64,000 bases of DNA, from contig CALYLX010000099.1 in assembly GCA_944990035.1 (NCBI GenBank), positions 248,001 through 312,000 of the forward strand, in the 5' to 3' direction. Position numbers and translations under genes: made by a program. Every line of letters begins with the position of its first letter. Position 1 is the stretch's first letter. The DNA comes from Clitopilus passeckerianus. Lineage: Eukaryota > Basidiomycota > Agaricomycetes > Agaricales > Entolomataceae. This document shows, piece by piece, positions 11,957-23,369 of the stretch. The notes under the pieces were generated by a model. It did not search any database, was not told the origin of the DNA, and saw only the letters and a program-made list of their open reading frames with translations.

Positions 11957-13444
11957 TTAAGAAGATTTCGCAGGAATGGGAGCTTCAGCTTGAGGGGTAA
12001 GGCGGACTGCGTGGCGGCGGAAGGCCTTGTCGAAATCAGGCGTAGCAGAGTGTGCAGTCAGACGGTTGTCCTAAAGCTCAAGGTCAGCCACGCTTCGTAA
12101 TATCTAGGCTGAGACTAATACGCACCCAAACGACGACAGTTCCAGGCTTGTACGAAGCCCTAATCTGGAAGTCGGCACCCTTGGAGAGGTGGTCGAATAT
12201 GAACTTCAATAGGTACTCGGACTCTTCGGTCTTGAACCCGACAATGCGTTTGGTGAAGCCTTGGTTGACGTAGAGGGCCTTTTCGCCTGTGACGGGGTGG
12301 ACGCGGACGAGAGGGTGCTAGGTGCAACCAAGTATCAGTGTACTGATCCGGTGACTACAGGAGAAGAAGACAGACCTCAGTCTCAATTGGCTCACGCCTA
12401 ACGGGACCACCGCGCTTCTGGGAGAATTCGGCTTGAGGAACAGCGCTGTGTACCGCGCGAAGGCCTTCAAGGACTTTCTGGAATTCTGGAGAGAGGCGCT
12501 TGTAGGCCTCGACTTGAGAAAGGAAGATGGTGTCACCACCGTTGGTAGGCTGGTCAAGGATCCAGAAGATGGTGGTACCAGGAGGTTGCTTCTCGTAGGA
12601 CTGGTATGAGGTGATCACGAATTAGGTGGGCTATAGGGTGAAAGGCGACGAAAGGAAACTCACGACATCCGAGTGCCAGCTGACCTGGGAGATTCTGTCA
12701 TTTCCGAGATATTCACGGATAGAATCGTGCTGGTTGTCGCGGTAGACTGTGAAGGGGGTTTTAGGAGGTGGTCGGTATCTGTAACGTTGATCATGGGCTT
12801 ACCGACGTGGAACTCAGGGAATCCCCCGACATTGCCAGAAGTAGGATGCTTCTGGATAGGACCGAAATAGCTAAATGGAGACGTGTAATGAGAAACCATC
12901 GCAAACTCCGGAGAACGTAGACACTCACTTAGCGATCTCAATCTGGCGTTCAGGAGTCAGGTCCTTGAAGTCTTGGTCGCGGAACACCAAGACCTTGCGC
13001 TCAGCAGCGAATAGTGCGAGCTCATCAAGGCCCTCCTTGGTGAGGGAAGAGATCTGAACACCAGTGATTTCAGTGCCGATGTAGGGGCTGATGTGGTTCA
13101 CGGTGGTGTTGGGGTTGAGAAGATTGGGCTTCTCTGGGTTGGCATTGAGGCCGGGATCGGTGTGCTCTGGGACTGTGATCAGCTCTCAACGAAACATTGG
13201 CGTCGCTGAATTGACTTACCAAAAAGCTCGGTCGGAGGGAACTTCTCGTCTAAATCCCACACAGGATAGTAGAAAGGGTAGCTAGGTTTCTGTCGTTGTA
13301 ATGCAGGCTTAACGATTGGCCTTCAGAGTGGTTGAGAAAGTGGCTTATGTCTTTGGGATCAACTTGCCCGGCATTCTTCAAGGGGTGTTTGGGAAGGGTG
13401 GTTTGTGCGTTGACAACTTCGAGTTCAGCGACAGAGGGAGCCAT
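11957..13444 (-). CDS. TauD/TfdA-family Fe(II)/2-oxoglutarate dioxygenase
   Basis: Cytosolic non-heme iron dioxygenase of the taurine/sulfonate dioxygenase type, coupling 2-oxoglutarate decarboxylation to substrate oxidation. Exon 1 starts at ATG 13442-13444 (MAPSVAELEVVNAQ), and a 74-nt intron joins LKNAGQ in phase to KPSYPFYYPVWDLDEKFPP. Then come NHISPYIGTEITGVQISSLT, KVLVFRDQDF, and the metal HxD in QVSWHSDV. PPGTTIFWILDQPTNGGDT follows, and the C-terminal part has NQGFTKRIVGF, DNRLTAHSATPDF (distal His) and RRHAVRLTPQ. This order matches fungal TauD-like proteins closely. Family members act on taurine, alkyl sulfates or unknown acids, so the substrate is open. It converges on the terpene synthase and could be a tailoring oxygenase, but a nutrient-sulfur role is at least as likely. 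Confidence 0.88.
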
Positions 13445-13503
13445 TGTATTTAAGAGCCTAAAGCGTTGTTGAGGTCTGCTTCTTCATAGGCACCTTCTCT
13501 CGT

Positions 13504-13512
13504 CTTTTTATA
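13504..13512 (-). promoter_or_regulatory. TATA box of the TauD-type dioxygenase
   Basis: On the minus strand this reads TATAAAAAG, about 60 bp upstream of the start codon at 13444. Position and sequence fit a core promoter. Confidence 0.5.
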
Positions 13513-15752
13513 CCCTCCCATTGCCATAGCCCCCACTGTCTCCATTCGCATGCCGATCATGCAATCCCAACTTCAGACGACGTCTTCCTCCAAAGTCGCA
13601 GCCTTCGCCCGAAATCCTTATCAGAAAGGCGTCAGATGACGGTCTCTAGGAGCGCGACGTTCCTGGTATAGGCAATGTTCTCGTGCTGGGATGGCGATCC
13701 TTTGAGGCGGCATGGCGCAAACTCATCAGGTCTCCCCAGAGGGACGGAAAATCAGCCGAGTAAACAGTAAGCTGAGATGACGCTACAGGTGCACAGACAC
13801 AAGATTGTCGCTGTGTTTGGAGAGATAGAGGCTGAGAATGCGCCATAGAGTGGTAGGGTGGTGAATGTTGGTCATCATATGACGCGATTCAGTACTTTCG
13901 GCGAAGAAACCAGCAGAGGGCTAAGCTTGGGCTGGTTCCAGCCTTAAAAGCAGGTACTTTAGGCACGTTCGCAGTAGCAACACGTAGCTTCAGAGCGCTT
14001 GTAGATGCCTGCGTTGAAGAAATGATATAACACTGCAAAGAGTTGAGGATTCAGCACTGCAAGATATCTCTGTTAGAGGTCGGTCTAATTCACTGAATAC
14101 AGGTCTATTAATCACCCGATATGTCTCCCAGAACCCTGAATGTTTGGATAATGGCGTTTACTGTCGGCCGAATCTTCATATGTGCTGGTGCCGTCGAGGT
14201 TCGAACGTGCAGACTGTGGCAGACGGCAATAATGGTGGCACTGTGGCCCAGCGGTTATTTCGGTCTTTGCCGTCCCCGGCTGTCTTCACCTTGAAATAAC
14301 TCGAGCCTCATTGGCCGTTTGGCGTCGCTGCTGTCTGTAAAGTTTATCAACCACCTCCGTCACCATCGTGTCATCTACAAAAGCGCGCCGCTCTTCCTGA
14401 AGGCTAACCCACCCAGGTGCCCACATTTGTCTTTGTGGATTCGGCTTCTCGGACCGCATCATCATAACTTGGTGGAACCCTCCAGGAACATCGCAGCTTT
14501 GAACACCGTCGTGGAAGATCATTGAATTGCCATCTATCTATCAGGCTCAAGATGTTCTAGACCTTGATTAATTTCGCTGCTACCCCACCCCAAACAATCG
14601 GTATTGTACTTACTCCCGCCACCTCGAGGGGGTTCATTCTTTGAGCGATTGGAGCGAACGCATTCCCGTGCTTGCCGTCATATGAGGCAGACTAACTTCT
14701 GGGGCGATAAAATCTAGTCTATTGCAGACCCATGAAACGTTCGGATACATCATGGTACCATGGGCCAACCTGATATTAGCTGATGAACGATCCCATTAAT
14801 CTGATCTGAGCTTCTGGAAGTATAGTCGCATGGTCGGCGGCACACGATGGCGTGTTCAGCTCCTACTATCAATGACGTTGTCCTGCCAGAAATGAACAGA
14901 GAACGCGTTCGCGGGTGGCGAATCATGTCCGACTCCAATCCTCGTTGGGCACCCTCGGAAGCCCAGCCATGCCCTTTCTCGTCGTTCAGGCCTATCTATC
15001 CGAGTGGCGCAACCAACAGGCTCGTACAATTTGAAATGGCTGTAATCCATTTTCAACCCATGGGATACAAGTCAATTTTTTCCCTCACTGATATTCTTCC
15101 TCCGTGTCGGGAGATATCTCGCGGGAATGCTTATACGGCATTCAATCATCTCTACCCATGCAATAAGTGGGGCCAGTGTGAACAAGGTAAACTATTGGAA
15201 GGCTGGCTCCAATATGATTACTGAGGCTTATTCGCTGGACCGCACTACCGAATCCACCGAACCATGACCTACCTAGTTTTAGGCATCGGTGCCCCAGGGC
15301 TGCATGAGCGTCTCCACTTTGACGCCTTTTGAAGCCTTCGTGGGGTCCGTTGGAAGCGAAGGTATCAGTCATGTGGAGCGATCAGTGATGATGTTCGAAA
15401 GTCCCGATTTGCATGTGAAGCCAATTTTTTTCGCGAAAAATCCTCGAGAATGGAGGGGATAATTCGCTAGGATACGTGGTCGTAACTGAGGACGACGACA
15501 AGCAGCTGGATTGCATCATATCAGGCTGTAACCACAGCGACAGAGAGTCCCGACCATGCCTTGGAGTGGAAACCCCCGTATCGCAAGATAAGGCGGGTGC
15601 AAAGATGAAAAACACGCGTTTGCCTTTTATGGAAACCGGGACCAAGGACGAGGATGAAAGATTGCAAAAGGCAGGTGGCTTCCAGTCCTTTGTTGACGGC
15701 AACGGCGGCAGAAAAGTTTGCGTTTATATCGCTTGGACCCATGGGGCCACTT
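13513..15752. other. Gene-poor stretch
   Basis: About 2.2 kb with no recognised gene. The longest frames (14847-15224 plus strand, 15382-15702 minus strand) carry no domain motif and no convincing intron chain. No terminal inverted repeats or transposase fragments were seen. Confidence 0.4.
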
Positions 15753-15759
15753 TATAAAG
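15753..15759 (+). promoter_or_regulatory. TATA box of the kinase-like gene
   Basis: TATAAAG lies about 65 bp upstream of the ATG at 15824, a normal spacing, and supports that start. Confidence 0.45.
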
Positions 15760-15823
15760 TGCCACCAGCTGGCATTTACTTCCACGTTCGTCGAACGCGC
15801 CTCAGGCCCTCAACTGCTTCAAC

Positions 15824-16549
15824 ATGACAAAGCTCACTGTCGAATTTCCGTCGTGCTGGCGTGGTTGGGACACGCCATCATACACGCTCACATCTGTCTT
15901 TGACGATGCACACGACCTGCTCACTGCGGTGGTAGATCCCGACACATACTGCGATTACTACTCCGACTCTCCTGTGTTCCGGGCCTCCTTCCATGATAAA
16001 CGCAGAGGCCGCTCAACGACCGTGGCACTCAAGTTCGCCATGCGTTCGGACTTGGTGCCTTACCTTGCAAGAGAGGGCGAGCTCTACGAGAGTGTCCTCA
16101 AACCCTTGCAAGGCTCGACAGTACCTCCTTGTCGAGGACTGTACGTCGGGGCACGGGACGACGGAGAAGAAATTGCCTGTCTCGTCCTCGATTATTGGGG
16201 CGAATGCCTACGCCTGCCCTTCTCCAAGACTGGTGCTGATGTCAGGTAAGGATCCTCTCCCTTCGCTTTTCCTCTCTCCCCTCCTCATATCTCGGGACTG
16301 ACATCATCTAGGAAAAAAATCTTCCAGTGCCTGTGGGACCTGCATCAGACCGGGTTACTTCACGGCGACTTCGCTGAGCGGAACGTCCTAGTGCTGAATG
16401 GGGACGTCCGGGTCATTGATTTCGACGACATCATACCTCACCAATGCGACTACGATTCCGACCCCGAAGAGCCGTCGTATCACGGACGTTCTATCTGTCC
16501 TGACCTGTGGTCCATTTGCCGCGCCGTGCAACTCCGCATTGAGGTCTGA
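15824..16549 (+). CDS. Small protein-kinase-like protein
   Basis: Two exons (15824-16245 and 16312-16549, gt/ag, 660 nt in total) encode 219 residues. The protein has a compact kinase-like fold signature. VALKFAMRSD may hold the ATP-binding Lys and GELYE the helix-C Glu. After the intron comes the catalytic loop HGDFAERNVLV (HxD with Asn five residues after the Asp), followed by VIDFDD, which replaces the usual DFG. This matches a group of short, divergent kinase-like proteins common in Agaricomycetes. At 219 residues it is shorter than a full kinase domain (about 260), and the activation segment and C-lobe helices after VIDFDD are mostly missing. Whether it phosphorylates proteins, small molecules or nothing cannot be told. 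No partner is suggested by its neighbours. Confidence 0.75.
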
Positions 16550-17376
16550 GCACTCCGGTTCAACGCAGCAAGAAATAGTCAGAAAACAAAGAAGACCGGC
16601 TTGGGAGACGATACCCCTCATTCAGGCTGGACACTGGATCTTGTTATATACCACCCATCGATGATTCGGATGCACTACATTACTTGTATATTTAGACACA
16701 ACCCCCATCCAAGCTGTACCATACATATGACCATCCTTTCGACTCACATTACCCAGAATGATCAAAGAGCGCTTTTCACATTCCACGAACGAACTCCTGC
16801 AAGACATCCATGAGATATATCAGCAGGTCGTTGAAATTAAAATTGAAGGCGAGAAATGCTTACATGTCGACTGGCCACTATATTGCATGAGCGAGGAAGG
16901 GTTGAGTCTGTCGTTTATGAGAGTCAGTTCATGGACCAAGCCCAAACAGCTGCTTGCCGGCCGAGTCACCCGAAAAGATTAGGTGAGACAGATAAAAGGA
17001 AGCACTGAAAGCCAAGGAGGCGTCGCGATTTGTCGTCAGTACTAACGAGCCTCTAGATTCTCCCATCATAGGGGCGAAGTGCAGAGATGCCACAGTACGC
17101 TGTGGAAGCGATGCAGAATTCTCTACTTTGGTGATCCTCGCGCTGAATAGGGAGACCAACAAGGTCAGGCGTCAGGTATGGCCTGGGCTTCTCCCAGGTA
17201 CTCGTTCGTTGACGGCGTACGCCAACGATTCCGAGCCTGTTTCCTCGGGAGGGAGCAGGGCTGGCAGTGATCCAGTTATCTTGGGGATCACCTCTCGGGA
17301 TGTCACCACTATGGGTTTATCGGCCACGAACACGCAGAGAAACGTAGCTGAACGTCAGGCGTGTATTGCAAAGATA
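16550..17376. other. Intergenic region, no gene seen
   Basis: About 830 bp between the 3' ends of the kinase-like gene and INO80C. Only short frames without motifs are present. It probably holds two 3' UTRs. Confidence 0.45.
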
Positions 17377-18237
17377 TTACTTGACTACAGAGTTTACACC
17401 ACGAGCTGATGAAGGAATTGCAGTTAGTCGTCCGAAATAACGCTTCAAGGACAAGACTTACCAGATAGATACTCCTTTGCGCTACTCGCACTCTGAAAAC
17501 TAGAGTAAGCACAAGTTGCCTGGTCAGATTTGGAAACACTTACGAGGCTCTTCACGATATCATAGACGCTCTTGTCGTGATAACGAAGACCAGTGGCTGG
17601 ATCAGTATATGGGGCCTGTAAAATATTACGACATTAGAAATAGCAGCTATAGCAGTTTCTCATTGCACACCTCAAGCCCTGTGATATCACAATAGTGCCG
17701 TTGAGGTAGCAGAGATGGTGGTGCCTCGATTGAGGTATCTAGAAGGAAGGATTAGCAACAACATCAGTTCCAGGGCCTTCAAGCTGTACTGACAACTTGG
17801 TATCTCTTCATCCTCGCCATCAACCTCCATGCTTGTTCCTTCAAGTTTCTCCTGCCTCCTACGCTCTCGCTCTGCTCGTTCACGTTCACGTTCTTGACCA
17901 AGGACAGATTTCAGGTTCTTCGCTCGTCGGTTTACATTCTTTGTATAATTGGGGTTCTTGAACGGTTTAGGGATGTGATTGTAGGAAAGTTGTTCTGCCA
18001 GACTCTAAAGGTCTTCGTGTGAATGCCTTGTTTGAACGGATACTGTGAGCAAGACGCACCGGTCCTTGCGGTGTCTGTGTGCCATCTGAGGCACCAGGCT
18101 TCCGTTTTGGTCCTCCTTTGGGTGGCCTGGCGATGAGATGAGCCTCGTAGGAGTAGATTAACACTGCACACCACTCACATTGGCGAAGGTAACGATTTTG
18201 AGCAATAACCTGCTCAGCCCAAGTCAAGGCTTACCAT
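17377..18237 (-). CDS. IES6: INO80 chromatin-remodelling complex subunit Ies6/INO80C
   Basis: Nuclear subunit of the INO80 ATP-dependent nucleosome remodeller, binding with Arp5. The minus-strand exons give SLAEQLSYNHIPKPFKNPNY, then RRAKNLKSVLGQERERE (basic and charged), then an acidic piece with MEVDGEDEEIPS. The YL1 C-terminal domain follows: PPSLLPQRHYCDITGLEAPY, TDPATGLRYHDKSVYDIVKSL, then SASSAKEYLSG and ARGVNSVVK before the TAA at 17377-17379. The YCDITGL...YTDP...LRYH signature is diagnostic for this domain, and the length fits fungal Ies6. Splicing of the last three exons was checked and is in phase. The extreme N-terminus is not resolved: a coding-like stretch reaches about 18227, and the true ATG may be an ATG followed at once by gtaag at 18235-18237. 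It is divergent from PUF6. Confidence 0.85.
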
Positions 18238-18362
18238 GAACGAAGCGATGATGGTGGCAGGTCAGATGGAGGTCTTTGTATCAAAGCCAGGATTTAGCCA
18301 AACAAACCCATTTTCGGTAACCAAAACTTTCATTGCCCTCACTGTCTGCAACGGCGTCGACG
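18238..18362. promoter_or_regulatory. Short divergent promoter between INO80C and PUF6
   Basis: About 125 bp separate the 5' ends of two housekeeping nuclear/nucleolar genes read in opposite directions. No TATA box is obvious, which fits constitutive expression. The exact left border depends on the unresolved INO80C start. Confidence 0.45.
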
Positions 18363-20709
18363 ATGCCTGCTTTAACGAAATCGTCCAAAAAGCGCTCAGC
18401 GCCGATACAGTCTGGTCCTAAAGCGAAAAAGGCTCACTTTGACAAGCCGGAGAAATCTGAAAAGAAACGCAGTCGACCTGTGACTGCACCTCAACCTCCT
18501 GCTGCTTCTGGAGACTCTGGGTCTGATTCTGAACAAGATCCAGAAGAATGGGCTGGAACAGGAGAAGGAGATGAAGATGCTGAAGTAGATGCTAATGCTA
18601 TGGACGAGGATGCTCCCGAGTCTGCGCCTAATGCATCTGCAAAAGATCCAAATGGTCAGTTTGATCGTCCTACTTGCGAGCTTTCAACTAACTTGAGATC
18701 GTCACAGCCAACAGGCAAGCACATAAAGAACAAAAGCTGTTACAACAGCAACGAAGGGCCGCTAAACCGCATTCAGACCTCATTGTGGATGCAAAACGGG
18801 TGTGGGCACTGGCGAGGCAGACGAATATCCCAACTACGGAGCGGAAAAAGCACATTCAAGACCTGATGAATATTATTCGGGGCCATGTGAAGGATATTGT
18901 GCTGAAGCATGATGCAAGCCGGATAGTGCAGACGGTTGTGAAGCACGGAGGTCAGAAAGAGCGCGATGAGGTTGCCGTGGAGCTGAAGGGCAAGTATAAG
19001 GAGCTTGCTCAAAATAAATACTCAAAAGTTTGTTCAGTTCATCTTTCCGGCGTCCATTGCACCCTCTGATCCATTGCTTGTAGTTCCTGGTCACAAAACT
19101 AATACGACTGTGTCCTACCCACCGAGCATCAATATTGCAAGAATTCCAGTCTCACGTCCTGAGATTGCTTCTACATCGAGAAGCTACATCGGTCCTTGCA
19201 GATGCGTTTGAACTCTATGCAAATGCCTACGAAAGGACAATACTGTTGCGGGACTTTTACGGAAAGGAAACCATCCTGTTCACCACTACGACGGGATCTG
19301 AGGTCGAAAAGGAGCGGGCGAAGAAAGGTCTTCGCGGTGTGCTCGAAGGTGCTGATACGGAGAGGAGGCGCAGGGTGCTAAGTGCTTTGAAAGAGAATCT
19401 CGTTCAGATGTAGGTTTCCACTTCCTCACTGAGATTGCATGAAATTAATTCCATACTCAGATTCAACAATCCGGACAAGGGCGCAGTGACACATGCAGTC
19501 GTACACAGAGCACTCTTGGAGTACCTCAGTGCTCTCAATGATGTGGAGGATCAAACAGAACGCGAAAAACTGCAACGTGAAATATTCGAGACGTAAGTCC
19601 ACCTCTCCGACATCCTTCGCATACTCTAAGCTCCCTTTTCAGATGTCAAGACGTTCTGGCCGAGATGGTGCACACAAAAGACGGCAGCCGCGTCGTCCGC
19701 GAGTTCCTCGCTGTTGGGACAGCCAAGGACCGGAAACACATTCTTAAAGTCCTGAAGCTGCATGTTGAACGAATGTGTCTGGACGATGAAGCACAGCTCG
19801 TACTTTTCACCGCTCTCGATGTCATTGAGTACGTCCATCTTTCCTCGATGTTCAAGCTTTCATTAATATTAACCACATCTTTTCAGCGACACCAAGATGG
19901 CATCGAAGGCGCTCATATCTGAGATGACGGCACCCGCCATGAAACTCTATACCTCCCCTCAAGGCCGCCGCTCATTAATATACCTCCTCGTCCCACGAAC
20001 TCGCCGGCACTTCACACCTGCTCAGATTGCTTCCCTCGCCGAGACTGATGAAACACGGTCAAGGACGAGTAAGAAGGATACTGAGACCAGGGAGGGCGAA
20101 GTCAGGAAGTTCGCGAGTGATGCTCTCATCTCTTGGGTCGAAGGCAATGCGTCTACCCTTGTCCGGGAGCCGGGTGGTAGCTTGCTCGTTGGAGAAATCA
20201 TGCTTTATGCAGACGGAGGTAGGTTCTCATCTATTCGGTGTATGACTTTGTCTCATGCTAAATATACTCGTTCGTTAATTGCAGACAAAACTAACGCACA
20301 AGAAGCTCTTCTAAAAGCTATCTGGAGCTCCTATCCCTCTCTGGATCCTGCCTTGCCTCACCTTATCGACCTCCCTCACGCCTCGCGGTTATACAAGACC
20401 CTTCTCCAAGGTGGTCATTTCAACCGCAGCAAGAACGAGGTGGAACGTGCTTCAGGGTGGGATGCAGGCGCATTCGCTACTGTGTTCATGGAGCAGGTTA
20501 GTAAGGACGTCACCGTCGCGATGTGTACGCAGGGCGAATGTAACGGAGCGTTTGTCGTTGCGGAGCTGTGTGAGGCGCTGCTAAACGGTGGGAAGGACAA
20601 GGAGAGGGAGGTTCTAAAGGGGTGGTTTGATGATGGAGTGAGAAAGCTGGTCGAGGACGGTAATGCGAAGGGCAAAAAGGTTCTGCTTGAATCACTTGGT
20701 CGATTGTAG
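18363..20709 (+). CDS. PUF6: Pumilio-family RNA-binding protein Puf6/PUM3
   Basis: Nucleolar Puf-like RNA-binding protein. In yeast, Puf6 takes part in 60S ribosome biogenesis and in ASH1 mRNA repression. The N-terminus (MPALTKSSKKRSAP) is Lys-rich, followed by an acidic Glu/Asp stretch. The Puf repeats then begin with VWALARQTNIPTTERKKHIQ, MNIIRGHVKDIVLKHDASR and IVQTVVKHGGQKERD. Later repeats include FLVTKLIRLCP, HVLRLLLHREATSVLADAF and MVHTKDGSRVVREFLAVGTA. The C-terminal CPL domain contains MKLYTSPQGRRSLIYLLVP, HFTPAQIASL and CNGAFVVAELCEALLNG. I checked six introns (for example after 18655 and at about 19028, 19409, 19591, 19827 and 20219); all join in phase. Start ATG 18363 is the first ATG in the frame. 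Length (about 650 residues) agrees with the family. Confidence 0.92.
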
Positions 20710-21683
20710 ACCGTATTGTAGTTGCTCGGCGTCTCTGAAAGCATAAAGAAAATCACATTCATTCAGGAGACACGCTTGACGGTCATAGAACGTCTTTGTT
20801 CTCGACCTCGGATTTCATGCTCGATATCCTCCGCCTTCATGGACCCATTGCGGGCAAGCTATAGCCCACAGAGGATTTTCCAAAATCAAACAATTTGGCG
20901 GGTAAATCAAAGCAATCAAATTGGGCGGCAGTCTTGTTTGTCTTCTTCAGGGTTGCGTCTCCACTAGTTTATTTCCTCCCTGTCATGACAAGCTTCTTTT
21001 CGCTTTAGGTTTAGACAGGTTTACGGCACCCTCCACTTGTCCCGAATTGCATGGAATACGAAAAGTGGCCTCTGGTCAAAATTTGGCCCTTTCTGGCGTG
21101 ACTCAACCACACGATACGACTGCAATGAATATCAGTCGCTGTGGTCCTGCTAGCTGAGGAACTACAGTTTCTGGAGGGTATGCATGTTCATATTCCGACA
21201 GCGGTGACCTTTGACCCTTGCCGACCATTTCCGCCGGGCAACAAGTTTTTGACGTCTGCATCATCAATCGAAGCCCTTTTCATAACTCCCTACACCGGCC
21301 CTTCGTTTCTGGGGCAAACAATGAAACATATTTGGACTTTGTGGAGTTACAACACGCCTTCACCATAGTTTGCCGTACAGTCCTGGACGCATAGCTGGAC
21401 CAAAGCTGGACGGAAAAACCACTCTTCAAGGGCGAGTTCCAGCCTCAACAACTCAAGTGGGCCAAAGAATGAGCAAGCGGGTATGCCAGACGTCTTCTAT
21501 CAGTGCGGCGCAAATGCCCTAATACGCGCCGAGCCGAACAAGCGTCATAATCTTCTATCCCAAGTTTTCCACCCTGGAGGGCGCCTCCACGCGAGGAAAT
21601 TTTTTGTAAACATGCGCTCGCTCGGTTTTCCGAAATGGACGTAATGAAGTCTCATTCTGGGCTGGGCAGGGTGGCTCTTTGGC
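20710..21683. other. Intergenic region, no gene seen
   Basis: Nearly 1 kb upstream of the secreted-protein gene. Short frames only. It should contain the regulatory region of that gene. Confidence 0.4.
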
Positions 21684-21691
21684 TATAAATA
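21684..21691 (+). promoter_or_regulatory. TATA box of secreted protein gene A
   Basis: TATAAATA lies about 110 bp upstream of ATG 21801. The convergent paralogue has its TATA at a matching distance, so the core-promoter layout is conserved within the pair. Confidence 0.5.
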
Positions 21692-21800
21692 ATGGGTCAA
21701 TTCGCTACTCATCCTCATCGGCTTCTGTCGCTTTCTGTCTGCTCTCCAAACCCACACTCGCTACTTCGTCACTCTCTTTTACCAAACCCCTCCAACAACA

Positions 21801-22691
21801 ATGCCTTCCTTCCGCTCCGCATTCCTCTTCGCCGCTGCCGCCTTCGCAGCTTTCACCTCCGCTGCCCCCACTGGCGTACCCACTGGTGATAATGTCGCCA
21901 ACACCGTCGGCAATGTTGTTCCTGTCGTTGCTCAAGTCGGCAACGTCGCGAACAACAACATCAACCACAATAAGGTTGACGCCGTCGATCTTGACCGCCG
22001 TATCTCTCTCGACGAGCTCGCTGTTGACAGGACCGTTGCAGTCCGCGGTGATGAGTGCACATCTTGCGGTACCCTCCCCGGTGTCTTCGTCTTTGTCCAG
22101 GCTGAGGTCGATATTTTGACCAAGAAGTGCCGTAAGTAATCTCACTGAATTGCGTTTGAGCTGAACGCTGACAATCCTCGCAGAGGATGCCGTTACCGCT
22201 GGTATCACTCTCGATATCGCTGTCAGCCTCATCGCTGAGGTCAAGGCCCTCGTCGTCAAGATCACCGCTCTTGTCCAGGCTGTCGTTGACCTCCACCTCG
22301 ATCTCAACGCTCTCCTCACTCTTAACGGTGTTGTCATCTCCGTCCAGGCCTGCATCAACCTCATTGTCAAGGTCATCGTCGACCTCCTTGTCTGCATCGA
22401 CATCGTCGTCAAGGCTTGCATTTCCATCAAGATCGACCTCACTGTTGTCCTCGCTCTCGTTGCTGAGGTTGTGTAAGTATCCTTTTATATCCTAGTTAAA
22501 CTTGAGTCTTATCGGTCTCTTCCAGTGCCCTCGTTCTCGCTCTCCTGAAGATCGTCATCGCCATCTCCGCCAACATCTCTGTTGTCCTCTGCCTCGCTTT
22601 GACCGTTGCCCTCAAGGTCATTGCCTGCATCGACATCAAGGTCATCCTCAACCTCCTTCTCTCTGTCGTTGCCAACGTCAAGCTCCTCTAA
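21801..22691 (+). CDS. Secreted protein with CxxC and long hydrophobic helical tail (paralogue A)
   Basis: Three exons (21801-22131, 22184-22472, 22526-22691; 786 nt) encode 261 residues. A signal peptide is clear (MPSFRSAFLFAAAAFAAFTS then AAPTG). Residues 24-60 are rich in Asn, Val and Gly. A dibasic site at residues 66-67 (DLDRR) precedes the linker ISLDELAVDRT, and then comes ECTSC. From about residue 110 to the end the protein is a run of Val/Leu/Ile/Ala helices with regularly placed Lys, Asp and Cys (for example VISVQACINLIVKVIVDLLV), ending in ANVKLL. I do not recognise a named family. The tail could be an amphipathic surface-active or membrane-inserting domain. It shares signal, CxxC context, intron phases and tail with the convergent gene at 23370-24522, so the two are paralogues. 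Confidence 0.8.
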
Positions 22692-23369
22692 GTGCCCTGC
22701 ACTGTTGTTGGATCTAGTGTACGAAGCTAGCACCTGACTGTCATTACCCAAAATACTTCACTGTAGTCTACCCCTCAAGGGACAGTGCATAATTATATAC
22801 CATATTTTTTTGGATCCAAAAGCTCCTTGTGTGATCTAGTCACCCTATAGATTGATTGAGCTTCTGAATATTCGCGATTAATGCCTATCACGTTCTTGGT
22901 GTGTTTTATTCTAGTATTTTGTTCACTACGAAGGCCTCTATATCGTACCTCGAATGCACCATATAGGATGTCGTGGGTAGCGTGGTTTCTATCTTATACT
23001 ATAGGCTTGTACGCTGTCTTCTTCAGCTGCTCAAGAACTTCTCAAGAACTTAGCGCTTACTTTCCGTTGCAACAAGGCGCTTCTTAACGAATACGATGTT
23101 GATAATTTGCCATAGGCTCAAGTGGCTTCGTCGCCAGTTCAGAGTCCCTTCGTGAAGATAGTGAGAGCCCAAGAAATGTGAACGAACGCAGGAGCCAAAG
23201 CATCGCGTTATGTGTTTAAGTATATTCATCCTCCTCGTTCCGACACCCATCCTTAATAAGTGGGTCCAATAATGCGGGGTATATTATTCCGATTAGGAAG
23301 GGGTACAACATAGAGTAATTAACCAGTGCCAGCTTCATTCCCAATCTGCCGTACGTCGAGGGAACACCC
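22692..23369. other. Region between convergent secreted paralogues
   Basis: About 680 bp holding the two 3' UTRs. No other gene was recognised. Confidence 0.4.

Noticed and set aside
21705..22442. 245-codon minus-strand frame opposite the secreted protein gene A
   Set aside because: It is the shadow of a strongly codon-biased coding region (Val/Leu/Ala-rich), giving a low-complexity Arg/Thr/Met protein.
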